From Streptomyces sp. G-G2 (lineage in GTDB: Bacteria; Actinomycetota; Actinomycetes; Streptomycetales; Streptomycetaceae), in assembly GCF_030063135.1 (NCBI RefSeq), contig NZ_JASISO010000022.1, positions 62,001 to 126,000 of the forward strand: DNA of 64,000 nucleotides, given 5' to 3'. A program made the translations under genes and the position numbers. Under the pieces are notes generated by a model that was not told the DNA's origin, ran no database searches, and worked only from the letters and a program-made list of their open reading frames with translations. This document shows, one piece after another, positions 49,506-58,241 of this stretch. Each line of letters starts with the position of its first letter. The first letter of the stretch is position 1.

Positions 49506-51188
49506 TCAGCCGGCCGCCGCGAGGGTCTTGCCCGCGCCGTCCTGGAGGTAGGCGCCGAGGTCGGCGTACTTCTCCCGCAGCTTGCGCTTGAGCACCTTGC
49601 CGGTGACTCCGACCGGGAAGTCGCTCTCGTCCGCGGCGACTTCGAGGAGCCGCAGCGCCGGGTGACCGGCCGCCTCCAGCGCCTCGTTCGCGCGGGCCAG
49701 CAGCTTCCCGACGTCCTCGGCGCCCTCCTTCGTGGTGACCACGGCGACCGGGACGATCTCCCCGGCCTCGCTGCCCGCGACGACCGCGACGTCCTCGAAG
49801 GCGGGTACGTCGCTGAGCAGCACCTCCTCCATGAGTACGGAGTACGCGGGCCCGGTGGCGGTCTGGATCTGGTCGGCCGCCCGGTCCACGAGGAAGAAGT
49901 CGCCGTTCGCGTCCTTGTACGCCATGTCGCCCGGCAGCCAGTGCCCCGCCAGCTTGTAGCGGTAGGTGGTGGCCGAGTCCCCCCAGTACCCGGGGGTGAT
50001 GGCCGGGCCGCGGGCGGCCAGGAAGCCGACCTCGTCGATGTCGGCGTGGCTGCCGTCCTTGCGCAGGATCGCCACCTCGGCGACGCCCACGGGCTGGCCC
50101 GCGCAGCGGTCGTTGCGCTCGGAGTCCCTGGTGCGGATCTTCAGCAGGACGCCCCAGCCCAGCTCGGTGGTGCCGAGCCGGTCGAAGAACTGGGCCGAGG
50201 GCAGCTCGGCGGAGCGCAGCGAGAGCACCTTGTTGATGTGGGCCTGGTGGACGGCGTCACCGATGGACACCCAGGAGTTGACGCTGTCCAGGGCGCCGTC
50301 GGCGTTGTCCAGGGAGGCCAGTTCGGCGTAGGAGTGCGCGAAGGCCATCACCGCGGTCGGCCGGTGCGCGGCGACCGTCGCCGCCAGGTCCGCGCCGCTG
50401 CGGTCGCTGTGCGCGACGACCGGGGTCCCGGCCAGCACCGCGTACACGGTGAAGGCGATGCAGCCCAGGTGGGACTGCGGGAGCGCGGTCAGCATCAGCG
50501 CGCCCGGGTTCTCCTTGAAGTCGACCAGGCGGAACTGCGGTCCGGCCACGATGGTCTTGTGGGTGTGGATGGTCGGCTTGGGCCTGCCGGTGGTCCCCGA
50601 GGAGTGCAGGATCACCACCGGGTCCTCGTCCACGTGCTGCCAGTACGCGCTCTCGGGCAGCTCGGCCGCGGGCGGCGCGGGCAGCGTCTCCTCGGCCTCG
50701 GTCCACTCCAGCGCGTCCAGGATCGCGCTGTTCGCGGTGAGGCCGTCGAGCCGCGCCCGGTCGGCGTACAGGCCCACCGGGGCGGTCTGCTCCAGCAGGG
50801 ACTCGGCGATCGCCGGAGTGGCCTTGCTGTTGATGAGGACGGCTATCGCGCCGATCTGGGCGAGCGCGTAGAAGTGCACGGAGTACGCGAAGGAGTCCTC
50901 GAACCAGACGGCCACCCGGTCCTTGGGCTGCACGCCCCGCTCCAGGTACCAGGCGGACCAGGACTGGGCGAGCTGGTCGATCTCCAGGAGGCTGTAGTCG
51001 TACTGCTCGACCCCCTCCAGGTTGGTGATCGGGCGGGTGGAGTGCACGAAGGGGGTCTTCGGGCTCGGGCTGGCGGCGAGCGCGGAGCGCAGCAGGTTGC
51101 CGCCGCCGACGCTCTCGTCGGCCGCGAGCGCGATGCGCTGTGCGGGGTTGAGGACGGTCTCGGCGAAGCCCGGGCGGGAGTCGGTCAT
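49506..51188 (-). CDS. ANL-superfamily ligase, possible CreM-like diazotase
   Basis: 560 residues from the ATG at 51188. The P-loop is ILHSSGTTGRPKPTIHTHKT, A5 is DRLGTTELG, and the C-terminal Lys lies in GVTGKVLKRKLREK. The hinge region, normally 'GGENI.P.EVE', reads RAADQIQTATGPAYSVLMEEVLL, so the thiolation half may differ from acyl-CoA ligases. It is last in the p-aminophenylalanine operon, in a locus that also encodes nitrous acid synthesis. Known ANL enzymes (CreM, AvaA6 type) use ATP and nitrite to diazotise aryl amines, making this a strong candidate; ordinary aryl-CoA ligation is the alternative. Confidence 0.72.
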   Translation of the reverse strand: MTDSRPGFAETVLNPAQRIALAADESVGGGNLLRSALAASPSPKTPFVHSTRPITNLEGVEQYDYSLLEIDQLAQSWSAWYLERGVQPKDRVAVWFEDSFAYSVHFYALAQIGAIAVLINSKATPAIAESLLEQTAPVGLYADRARLDGLTANSAILDALEWTEAEETLPAPPAAELPESAYWQHVDEDPVVILHSSGTTGRPKPTIHTHKTIVAGPQFRLVDFKENPGALMLTALPQSHLGCIAFTVYAVLAGTPVVAHSDRSGADLAATVAAHRPTAVMAFAHSYAELASLDNADGALDSVNSWVSIGDAVHQAHINKVLSLRSAELPSAQFFDRLGTTELGWGVLLKIRTRDSERNDRCAGQPVGVAEVAILRKDGSHADIDEVGFLAARGPAITPGYWGDSATTYRYKLAGHWLPGDMAYKDANGDFFLVDRAADQIQTATGPAYSVLMEEVLLSDVPAFEDVAVVAGSEAGEIVPVAVVTTKEGAEDVGKLLARANEALEAAGHPALRLLEVAADESDFPVGVTGKVLKRKLREKYADLGAYLQDGAGKTLAAAG

Positions 51189-51250
51189 GGCGGTGGTGCC
51201 TCTCTGGGGAGGAAGCGGGAAGGAAGGAACCGGGTCGGACCCGCGGGGGA

Positions 51251-52129
51251 TCAGACCGAGGCGAAGATCCGCGCGCAGAGGTCGCGGTAGTTCTCGAGTT
51301 CGGCGCCCAGGGCGCCTCGGACCGTGGCCATCAGGGCCGCGAAGTCGGACTCGTCGCCGTCCTTGACGGTGTCGGCGAGCCGCCGGGCGGCCTCGGCGAG
51401 CGCCGTCCGGGCGCCCGCGGCCTGCGGGTTGGCGGACTGGACGTCCCAGTACACCTCCGGCGTACCGGAGGAGACCCGGGCGAGCAGCGAGGCGAGCGTC
51501 TTGTGCGGCGGCGGGGCGATCCGGCCCACCTCGACGCTGTCGGTGCCCAGCCCGTGCAGGGCCAGCCCGAAGGAGAGGACGGTGGCGTGGGTGAGCGCCT
51601 GGGAGACGGCGGTCAGCCGGTCGTGTTCGACGGCGTCGACCCGGACGACCCGGGCTCCCCAGGACTCGACCATGCCCAGCAGTTCGGTGGTCAGCGGGCC
51701 GTCGTAGGTGACGGACGCGGCCACCACCCGGCCCTCGAAACCGAGGGCCGGGGCGAACATGGGGTTCAGGCCGAGGCCCTCCACCCCGTCGAGGTGGGCG
51801 CTCAGTTCCTCGGCGATGCGCTGCTTCACCGACAGGGTGTCGACCAGCAGGGTGCCCGGCCGCATCACGGCCGCCACTCCCTTGATCGAGGCGAGCGCCA
51901 CCGGCTCCGGCACCGCCAGCATCACCAGGTCGGCGAGCCGCAGCTCCTTCGCCAGGGCCGGGGAGATGTCGGTGATGTCGCCGTGGATGCGGCGGGCACC
52001 GCCCGCCGCGGGTTCCCCGGCGCCCGCCGGGTCCACCACGCAGATCATGATGCCGCTGCCGAACAGCTTCTCCGTGAAGAGCCGTCCCACCGCGCCCTGT
52101 CCGCCGACGATGACCGCGCGGCGGATCAC
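51251..52129 (-). CDS. papC: PapC-type 4-amino-4-deoxyprephenate dehydrogenase
   Basis: 292 residues from GTG 52129 (overlap with the upstream stop). TyrA-like Rossmann domain (AVIVGGQGAVGRLFTEKLF, then DLVMLAVPEPVAL) and a helical dehydrogenase domain (GLNPMFAPALGFEGRVV; AVEHDRLTAVSQALTHATVLSFG with the substrate His). It oxidatively decarboxylates 4-amino-4-deoxyprephenate to 4-aminophenylpyruvate. Placement behind an ADC synthase and a chorismate mutase is the basis for this choice over tyrosine biosynthesis. Confidence 0.9.
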   Translation of the reverse strand: MIRRAVIVGGQGAVGRLFTEKLFGSGIMICVVDPAGAGEPAAGGARRIHGDITDISPALAKELRLADLVMLAVPEPVALASIKGVAAVMRPGTLLVDTLSVKQRIAEELSAHLDGVEGLGLNPMFAPALGFEGRVVAASVTYDGPLTTELLGMVESWGARVVRVDAVEHDRLTAVSQALTHATVLSFGLALHGLGTDSVEVGRIAPPPHKTLASLLARVSSGTPEVYWDVQSANPQAAGARTALAEAARRLADTVKDGDESDFAALMATVRGALGAELENYRDLCARIFASV

Positions 52130-54243
52130 GCCGCGCTCCCCGAGGCGTTCGCCGACGCGGCCGACGCGACCGGGCGGAGCGCGGTGCCCACCACGGCCTG
52201 GACCATGGCCCGGGACTTCACGACGGTCTCCTCGAACTCCTCCTCGGCGTCGGACAGCGCGATGACCGCGCCGCCCACTCCGAAGGTCACCCGGTCCTCG
52301 GTCGCCACCAGCGTGCGGATGACGATGTTCAGGTCGGCGGCCCCGGAGAGCGAGAACCAGCCCAGCGAACCGGAGTACACCCCGCGGGCGCCCTCCTCCA
52401 GCCGGTCGATGATCTCCATCGTGCGGATCTTGGGCGCACCCGTCATCGAACCGCCGGGGAAGGCGGCCCGTACCGCCGTGACCGCCGACTCGCCCTCGCG
52501 CAGCGTGCCGCGCACGGTGGAGACCAGCTGGTGCACGGGGGCGTACGTCTCCACGTGGAAGAGCTTGGGCACGTGGACCGAACCCACCTCGGCGACGATG
52601 TTGAGGTCGTTGCGGATCAGGTCGACGATCATCAGGTTCTCGGCCCGGTCCTTCTCGTTGCCGAGCAGGTCCTGGCGCAGCGCTTCGTCCTCGGCGGGGG
52701 TGGCGCCGCGCGGCCGGGTGCCCTTGATGGGCTTCGACTCGGCGGTGCGGTCGGTGCCGATGGTCATGAACCGCTCCGGGGAGCCGCTCAGCACCGAGAC
52801 CCCGGGGAAGTCGAGGAGCGCGCCGTAGGGGACGGGGCTGATCCGGCGCAGCGCCGCGTAGGTCTCCAGCGGGTCGATGCGCGCCTTGATGCCGACCTGG
52901 TTGGTCAGGCACACCTCGTAGCTCTCCCCGTCGACGATCTCCCGGTGGATCTCGGCGATCCGGTCCAGGTACCCGGTCCGGTCGTGCCGCATCCGGATGA
53001 TGTCGGCGAGCGCCGGGTCCGTCATGCCGGTGGTGGCGAAGCTGCGCGGGGCGGCGGCGCCCGCGGCGCCCGCCGGAGCCGGGCCGAGGGCCACCAGTCG
53101 GGCGGACGTACGGTCGAGCCAGCCCGCGGCGTCGGCCTCGGTGGTCCCGCCCCGGGTCAGGGCGAGCAGGTAGGCGGCGCCCTCGGCGTGGTCGAAGGCG
53201 ACCATCCGGTCCGCGAAGAGGAGGGCGGCGTCCGGGGTGTCGGCCTTGTGGGCCTGGTGGCCGCCGCTGTCGGCCTTCAGCTCGTAGCCGAGGTAGCCGA
53301 CGTAACCGAGGTTGAACTCGAAGGGCAGCCCCTCGGGAACCTCGATCCGGCGGTCCGTCAGCTGCTTCTCCAGGTAGTCGAAGACGCTCTCCTCGACCAG
53401 TTCGTCGCGGCCGTCGCGGCGCTGGATCCGGACGGTGTGCTCCAGCACCTGGTAGGTGAGGTACTCGGCGAGCGGGCCGGTGCCGTCGCCCATGAAGGAG
53501 AAGCGCGAGAGCCCCTCGGTGACGTTGCTGCTGTCCAGCCAGAAACCGTGGTCGTTCCCGGCGAACAGCTCGCGGTAGACCTCCTCGGCGTCGGGCAGCA
53601 TCGGCACCTTGCGGACCTGGACGGCGTACGCCCCGGCCCCGGCCGCGGCCCGGGCACGCCGGGACGCTCCCTCGGCGAGGGCCAGGTCACGGAAATTGGC
53701 GAGGAGTTCACGGCCGTAGCCGCTGCTGATCGACTCGGGGTGGAACTGCACCCCCCAGACGGGCAGGTCGCGGTGGCGCACCGCCATCACGACCCCGTCC
53801 TCGGTCCAGGCGGTCGGCTCCAGCTCCTCGGGCAGCCGGATGGCGGCCAGCGAGTGGTAGCGCACCACCGGATAGGGGGACGGGATGCCCGCGAAGAGCT
53901 CCCCGCCGGTGTGGGTGATCTCCGAGACCCGGCCGTGCATGGGCTGCGGCGCGTGGCCGACCTCGCCGCCGAAGAGGTGGCAGATGCCCTGGTGCCCGAG
54001 GCAGACCCCGAGGACGGGCAGTCCGCTCTCCAGGATGGCGCGGGCGCTGATGCCGAAGTCGCGTTCGCGCTCCGGGCGGCCGGGGCCGGGGGAGATCACG
54101 ACGGCGTCGTAGTCGTCCATCGACAGCGTCGACCACTCGGTCTCGTTGGTGACGACGACCGGCGGACGGCCGTTGACCTCGCCGAGCAGCTGGTAGAGGT
54201 TGTAGGTGAACGAATCGTGATTGTCGATCAGAAGAGTTCTCAT
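52126..54243 (-). CDS. papA: PapA-type 4-amino-4-deoxychorismate synthase (fused PabA-PabB)
   Basis: 705 residues. N-terminal glutamine amidotransferase (LLIDNHDSFTYNLYQLL; nucleophile Cys in VLGVCLGHQGICHL; HPE in GVQFHPESISSGYG) is fused to a PabB-type chorismate aminating domain (SPERFMTIGTDRTAESKPIKGTRPRG; DRAENLMIVDLIRNDLN; FPGGSMTGAPKIRTMEIID). The 'PIKGT' Lys marks aminodeoxychorismate synthase over anthranilate synthase. In antibiotic clusters this fusion starts the p-aminophenylalanine (chloramphenicol/pristinamycin) or PABA route; the adjacent mutase and dehydrogenase point to the first. Confidence 0.94.
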   Translation of the reverse strand: MRTLLIDNHDSFTYNLYQLLGEVNGRPPVVVTNETEWSTLSMDDYDAVVISPGPGRPERERDFGISARAILESGLPVLGVCLGHQGICHLFGGEVGHAPQPMHGRVSEITHTGGELFAGIPSPYPVVRYHSLAAIRLPEELEPTAWTEDGVVMAVRHRDLPVWGVQFHPESISSGYGRELLANFRDLALAEGASRRARAAAGAGAYAVQVRKVPMLPDAEEVYRELFAGNDHGFWLDSSNVTEGLSRFSFMGDGTGPLAEYLTYQVLEHTVRIQRRDGRDELVEESVFDYLEKQLTDRRIEVPEGLPFEFNLGYVGYLGYELKADSGGHQAHKADTPDAALLFADRMVAFDHAEGAAYLLALTRGGTTEADAAGWLDRTSARLVALGPAPAGAAGAAAPRSFATTGMTDPALADIIRMRHDRTGYLDRIAEIHREIVDGESYEVCLTNQVGIKARIDPLETYAALRRISPVPYGALLDFPGVSVLSGSPERFMTIGTDRTAESKPIKGTRPRGATPAEDEALRQDLLGNEKDRAENLMIVDLIRNDLNIVAEVGSVHVPKLFHVETYAPVHQLVSTVRGTLREGESAVTAVRAAFPGGSMTGAPKIRTMEIIDRLEEGARGVYSGSLGWFSLSGAADLNIVIRTLVATEDRVTFGVGGAVIALSDAEEEFEETVVKSRAMVQAVVGTALRPVASAASANASGSAA

Positions 54244-54536
54244 GAGCTGATCACCAAGTCCTCGACCCGGCAGGTCTCCTCGATCACCAGGTCATAGAGA
54301 GCACGCAGGAAGTCCCGGTCGATTCCGTGGGCGCTCCCGTAGGCCGCTGCACGTTCCTGGACGAGACCGATGCGGTGCGGCTGCATCATCGGAATGCCCT
54401 GGTCCTTCTTCACTAGGGCGATCTCGACACATACGCCGATGCGCGCCCTTAAGTCTTCGAGAAGGCGCTCGTCGATCCGGTCCAGCTTCGCGCGCAACTC
54501 GTCAATCCCGGCGGTGGCTTGCGCCGTGGCCTTCAT
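54240..54536 (-). CDS. papB: PapB-type 4-amino-4-deoxychorismate mutase
   Basis: 98 residues. AroQ-class helical mutase: IDELRAKLDRIDERLLEDLRARIGVCVEIALVKKDQGIPMMQPHRIGLVQERA. It rearranges aminodeoxychorismate to aminodeoxyprephenate. A TTA leucine codon (minus strand, 54452-54450) makes the first gene of this operon dependent on bldA tRNA. The stop overlaps the papA start (ATGA). Lower GC than its neighbours. Confidence 0.9.
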   Translation of the reverse strand: MKATAQATAGIDELRAKLDRIDERLLEDLRARIGVCVEIALVKKDQGIPMMQPHRIGLVQERAAAYGSAHGIDRDFLRALYDLVIEETCRVEDLVISS

Positions 54537-54771
54537 GACTACCTCCCGGTCGGTCCCGTCACGGATATCGGTTCATGCACACAGCGTGACCCGTCGGGAC
54601 GGTGCGGGGTAAGGGAGGCCAAGGCTCAGGTCTGCGCACTGCGCATGAGTGAACGTTGCCGCCGACCACCCCGCGCGGGGCGCCCGCGACAGCCCGAAGG
54701 CCCCCCGGGACAGCGGGGGGCCTTCGGTACTCGCGGGCGCTCGGCCGCAGGTGGGGAGGGGTGGGCGGGGG
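54537..54771. promoter_or_regulatory. Promoter region of the pap operon and MFS terminator
   Basis: A 235-bp gap. The part next to papB must hold its promoter and is AT-richer (54537-54620). A perfect 13-bp stem (54694-54706 with 54715-54727, 8-nt loop) terminates the minus-strand MFS gene. No ARE-like site was seen. Confidence 0.6.
54694..54727 (-). terminator. Terminator of the MFS gene at 54772
   Basis: CCGAAGGCCCCCC and GGGGGGCCTTCGG form a perfect 13-bp stem around GGGACAGC, 44 bp after the MFS stop on the minus strand. Confidence 0.75.
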
Positions 54772-56052
54772 TCAGCGGGCGACCGCCGCCAGGTGCGTGC
54801 CGCGGCGCTCGGCGCGGGCCGCGTGGGACCCGTACAGCGTGATCGTCACGACGCCCAGGACGGCCAGCAGCGCCAGCGCGACCGTGGCACCCCAGCCCGC
54901 CGCGTGATAGGCGAGCGCGCCGAGGGTGCCGCCCGCGCTGGAGCCCAGGTAGTACGCCGACTGGTACAGCGCGGACGCCTGCGCGCGGCCCGTCTTCGCG
55001 GTCCGGCTCACCGAGGACGAGGCGACGGCGTGCCCGGCGAAGAACCCCGCCGTGATCAGCACCAGCCCCGCCAGGATCGCGCCGAGCGTGTCGGACAGCG
55101 ACAGCAGCAGCCCCGCCGCGGTGGTGGTCACCGCGAGGTAGAGCGCGCCCCGGCGCCCCGTCCGGGCCACCAGCTGGCCGGCCGCCGCGGAGGAGGCCGT
55201 ACCCACCAGGTACACCAGGAAGACCGAGCCGATCACGCCCTGCCCGAGGGAGAACTCCTCGGCCAGCCGGTAGCCGATCACCGTGTACACGGCCCCGAAC
55301 ACCGTCATGAACAGCGCGCCGATCCCGTACAGCCGCAGCAGCAGCGGATCCCGCAGGTGCCCGGCGACGGTACGCCCCACCGCGCGCGGATTCAGCGACG
55401 CCGGGCGGAAGAACCGCGCCGGGGGCAGCAGCACCAGGAACGCCACCGCGCAGACCAGCGACATCAGCCCGACCGCCAGCAGCCCGCCGCGCCAGCCCCA
55501 GGCCTGCGCCGCCCAGCCGGTGACGATCCGGCCGCTCATCCCGCCGATGGAATTGCCCGCCACGAACAGGCCGATCGCCCCGACCAGCGCCTTCGGCCGG
55601 ACCTCCTCCGCGAGGTAGGCCATCGCCGAGGCGGGAATGCCCGCGATCGCCGCGCCCTGCACCGCGCGCAGGGCCACCAGCCATTGGAGGTTCGGCGCGA
55701 AGGGCACCAGCAGACCCACGGCGACGGCGGTCACCATCGACCAGGTCATCATCCGGGTCCGCCCGAACCGCTCGGACAGCGCGCTGAGCGGCAGGACGAA
55801 GAGCGCGAGCGCGCCGGTGGCCGCGGACACCGTCCAGCTGGCCTGACCGGCCGTCACGCCGAACCCGGTGGAGATCGCGGGCAGCAGGGCCTGGGTGGAG
55901 TAGAGCAGCGCGAAGGTCGCGAGACCCGCGGCGAAGAGCGCGAGGCTCATCCGGCGGTAGCCGGGGGAGCGGGGCTCGTGAGGTTCAGGGGTGGGGAACG
56001 ACGGGGTGGAGGCACCCGGGATGACGGGTGCCCCGGTATGAGCGGGAGGCAT
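54772..56052 (-). CDS. MFS transporter, YnfM-like
   Basis: 426 residues with about 12 spans. Motif A-like PLSALSERFGRTRMM follows span 2 and AMAYLAEEVRPK marks the loop after span 4. Divergent from a LysR gene across a 98-bp region, the classical arrangement of a LysR-controlled exporter. It may be part of general multidrug efflux and not of the cluster. Confidence 0.88.
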   Translation of the reverse strand: MPPAHTGAPVIPGASTPSFPTPEPHEPRSPGYRRMSLALFAAGLATFALLYSTQALLPAISTGFGVTAGQASWTVSAATGALALFVLPLSALSERFGRTRMMTWSMVTAVAVGLLVPFAPNLQWLVALRAVQGAAIAGIPASAMAYLAEEVRPKALVGAIGLFVAGNSIGGMSGRIVTGWAAQAWGWRGGLLAVGLMSLVCAVAFLVLLPPARFFRPASLNPRAVGRTVAGHLRDPLLLRLYGIGALFMTVFGAVYTVIGYRLAEEFSLGQGVIGSVFLVYLVGTASSAAAGQLVARTGRRGALYLAVTTTAAGLLLSLSDTLGAILAGLVLITAGFFAGHAVASSSVSRTAKTGRAQASALYQSAYYLGSSAGGTLGALAYHAAGWGATVALALLAVLGVVTITLYGSHAARAERRGTHLAAVAR

Positions 56053-56096
56053 ACAGCGAAGGTAGGCCCCTCTTTTTTATGCGTCCAATGCGTGGA

Positions 56097-56111
56097 ATCG
56101 CGATAATCGAT
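56097..56111. promoter_or_regulatory. Candidate LysR operator between the MFS and LysR genes
   Basis: ATCGCGATAATCGAT contains the perfect dyad CGAT-A-ATCG (56101-56109), in the AT-richest part of the divergent promoter. LysR proteins bind such T-rich/A-rich dyads; assignment is by position only. Confidence 0.5.
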
Positions 56112-56150
56112 ACGTCTGTGTATGAGTACAGCTCAGAGGGGTGCCTGTTC

Positions 56151-57077
56151 ATGACTCGTTACGAAGAAGACATGAGCGTGACAAGTTCGCTGGCCCCGCG
56201 CCTCGCGTACTTCGTCGCCGTGGCCCGTCACGAGCACGTCACCCGCGCCGCCCAGGAACTCGGCGTGCCCCAGCCCACCCTCTCCCGCGCCATCGTCCGC
56301 CTCGAACAGGAGCTGGGCGTCACCCTGTTCGCCCGCCGCGGCCGCACCGTCGCCCTCACCACCGCGGGCCGCACCTTCCTGGCCTCCGCCGAACAGGCCC
56401 TCGCGGGGATCGCCCGCGCCGCCGAATCCGTCCAGCTCGACGCGGACCCCGCCACCGGCAAGGTCGCCTTCGGCTTCCTGCACACCCTCGGCCCCGAAAC
56501 CGTCCCCGGCCTGATCCGCGCCTTCCGCGCCGACCACCCCAAGGTCCGCTTCTCCCTCGTCCAGAACTACGGCGAAGCCATGCTGGAACGGCTGCGCGCC
56601 GGCGAACTCGACCTCTGCCTGACCTCCCCGCTGCCCGACGCCCCCGACCTGGTCGCCCGCCGCCTCGACGAACAGCGGCTGCGCCTGGTCGTCCCCGACG
56701 ACCACCGCCTCGCCACCCGCAAGCGGATCCGGCTCGCCGAAGCCGCCGAGGAAACCTTCGTCACGCTGGAATCCGGCTACGGCCTGCGCCGGATCACCGA
56801 CGACCTGTGCGCCGAAGCGGGCTTCACCCCGCGGGTCGCCTTCGAGGGCGAGGAGGCCGAAACCCTGCGCGGCCTGGTCGCCGCCGGCCTCGGGGTCGCC
56901 CTGCTGCCCCCGCCCGCCGTGGCCCGCCCCGGCGTGGTCGAGCTGACCGTCACCGCGCCGCGCGCCGTCCGCGAGATCGGCGTCGCCTGGCTCGACGGCC
57001 ACCCCGACACGCCCCCGGTGGCCGAGTTCAAACGCTTCCTGCTGTCCCGCCGGGGCCGTCTGATCCCGGAACTGTGA
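56151..57077 (+). CDS. LysR-family transcriptional regulator
   Basis: 308 residues from ATG 56151 (ATG 56172 is an alternative). N-terminal winged helix-turn-helix (LAYFVAVARHEHVTRAAQELGVPQPTLSRAIVRLEQELGVTLFARRG) and a C-terminal periplasmic-binding-like effector domain. Likely controls itself and the divergent MFS gene. Its 3' end overlaps the convergent LuxR gene by 50 bp. Confidence 0.9.
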   Translation: MTRYEEDMSVTSSLAPRLAYFVAVARHEHVTRAAQELGVPQPTLSRAIVRLEQELGVTLFARRGRTVALTTAGRTFLASAEQALAGIARAAESVQLDADPATGKVAFGFLHTLGPETVPGLIRAFRADHPKVRFSLVQNYGEAMLERLRAGELDLCLTSPLPDAPDLVARRLDEQRLRLVVPDDHRLATRKRIRLAEAAEETFVTLESGYGLRRITDDLCAEAGFTPRVAFEGEEAETLRGLVAAGLGVALLPPPAVARPGVVELTVTAPRAVREIGVAWLDGHPDTPPVAEFKRFLLSRRGRLIPEL

Positions 57078-58095
57078 CCAGCCCCCTCCCGGCGACCCCC
57101 GCCAGCAGGTACCCGGCGTGGAACCGGGACTTCGCCCCCACCGCCCGCATGATCTCCGCGATGTGCCGCTGACAGGTCCGCTCCGACATCCCCAGCCGCC
57201 GCGCGATCACCTTGTCCTCCAGCCCCTCCGACAACAGCCGCACGATCTTCTGGCGCAGCTCGTCCGACAGCGACCGCGCCTGGTCCGGACTCACCGTCGA
57301 AGCGAACGGCTCCGCCTCCACCCACGACCGCTCGAACGCCTCCGTCATGAAGTGCACGACGGCGGGCTCCCGCACCACCAGCGCCGCGCCGCTCACGTCC
57401 GGCACCGCCATCAGCGCCGTACGCCCGTCCACCACGATCATCCGCATCAGCCCGTCGCCGAGGGTGCGGACCTGCGCCCCGCGGGCCGTCACCCGTTCGA
57501 CGTAGGCCGCCGTCGGCCGCGAGTAACGCGCCGTGTGCTGGTAGAGGGTCCGCATCCGCACCCCGCGCGCCAGCACCGACTCGTCCCGCCCGATCGCCTC
57601 CTCCAGGGTGGCCGGCGGGCGGCCGCCACCCGGCTGCGAGGTCAGCACCTCGCGCTCGCACGAAGCCACCAGCTCCGCGATCACCGCGCGTACGGCGCCC
57701 AGGTCCGTCACCAGCTCCAGCGCGGCCAGCCCCTCCAGGTCCCGCCGCGCGGCCCCGGCCTCGTACTCCGGCACCAGCGCGTCCAGCCGTCTGCGCACCA
57801 GGTCCATCTCGTCGTGCGTCGCGCGCATCCGCAGCGCCAGCGGGGCCAGCGCCCGCGCCACCGCCGCCCGCGGCGACACCGCGCTCCACCGGGGCCCGCC
57901 GTCACCCCCGGGCTCCGCCGGGACCGGCTGCACCAGCTGGGCGGCCGCCAGCTCCGTCAGGGCGGCGGCGGCCCGCACCCCCAGGGCATCGGTGGCCTCG
58001 GCCGCGCCGAAGGCGTGCCGCTCGACGGCGTACGCGTACAGGCGCCGGGCGGCCGGACTGAGGGCGTCCGCATCATCATCGGCTGGCATATGCAT
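57028..58095 (-). CDS. LuxR-type regulator with TrmB-like domains (second paralogue)
   Basis: 355 residues. N-terminal TrmB-like winged helix (LSPAARRLYAYAVERHAFGAAEATDALGV), a middle effector domain homologous to that of the gene at 47584 (RGVRMRTLYQHTARYSRPTAAYVERVTARGAQVRTL), and a C-terminal LuxR helix-turn-helix (LLSEGLEDKVIARRLGMSERTCQRHIAEIMRAVGA). Two ATGs six bases apart (58095, 58089) are possible starts. Confidence 0.87.
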   Translation of the reverse strand: MHMPADDDADALSPAARRLYAYAVERHAFGAAEATDALGVRAAAALTELAAAQLVQPVPAEPGGDGGPRWSAVSPRAAVARALAPLALRMRATHDEMDLVRRRLDALVPEYEAGAARRDLEGLAALELVTDLGAVRAVIAELVASCEREVLTSQPGGGRPPATLEEAIGRDESVLARGVRMRTLYQHTARYSRPTAAYVERVTARGAQVRTLGDGLMRMIVVDGRTALMAVPDVSGAALVVREPAVVHFMTEAFERSWVEAEPFASTVSPDQARSLSDELRQKIVRLLSEGLEDKVIARRLGMSERTCQRHIAEIMRAVGAKSRFHAGYLLAGVAGRGLVTVPGSDGPGGTAGSV

Positions 58096-58241
58096 ATTCG
58101 TCCCGGAATAGAGAGGGTTGTAAACCCCTCAGGTTCCCGCACGGCACCAAGACGATGCCTGGAGGCGGCCCCCAGGCATATGCCGAACCGGCACAGTGGA
58201 CCCACGGCCTCGGCCGGGCCCCGGGGGGAGGCACGAGGTGA

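Noticed and set aside
52126..54243. Anthranilate synthase
   Set aside because: The PIKGT lysine motif and neighbouring mutase/dehydrogenase genes fit aminodeoxychorismate synthase.
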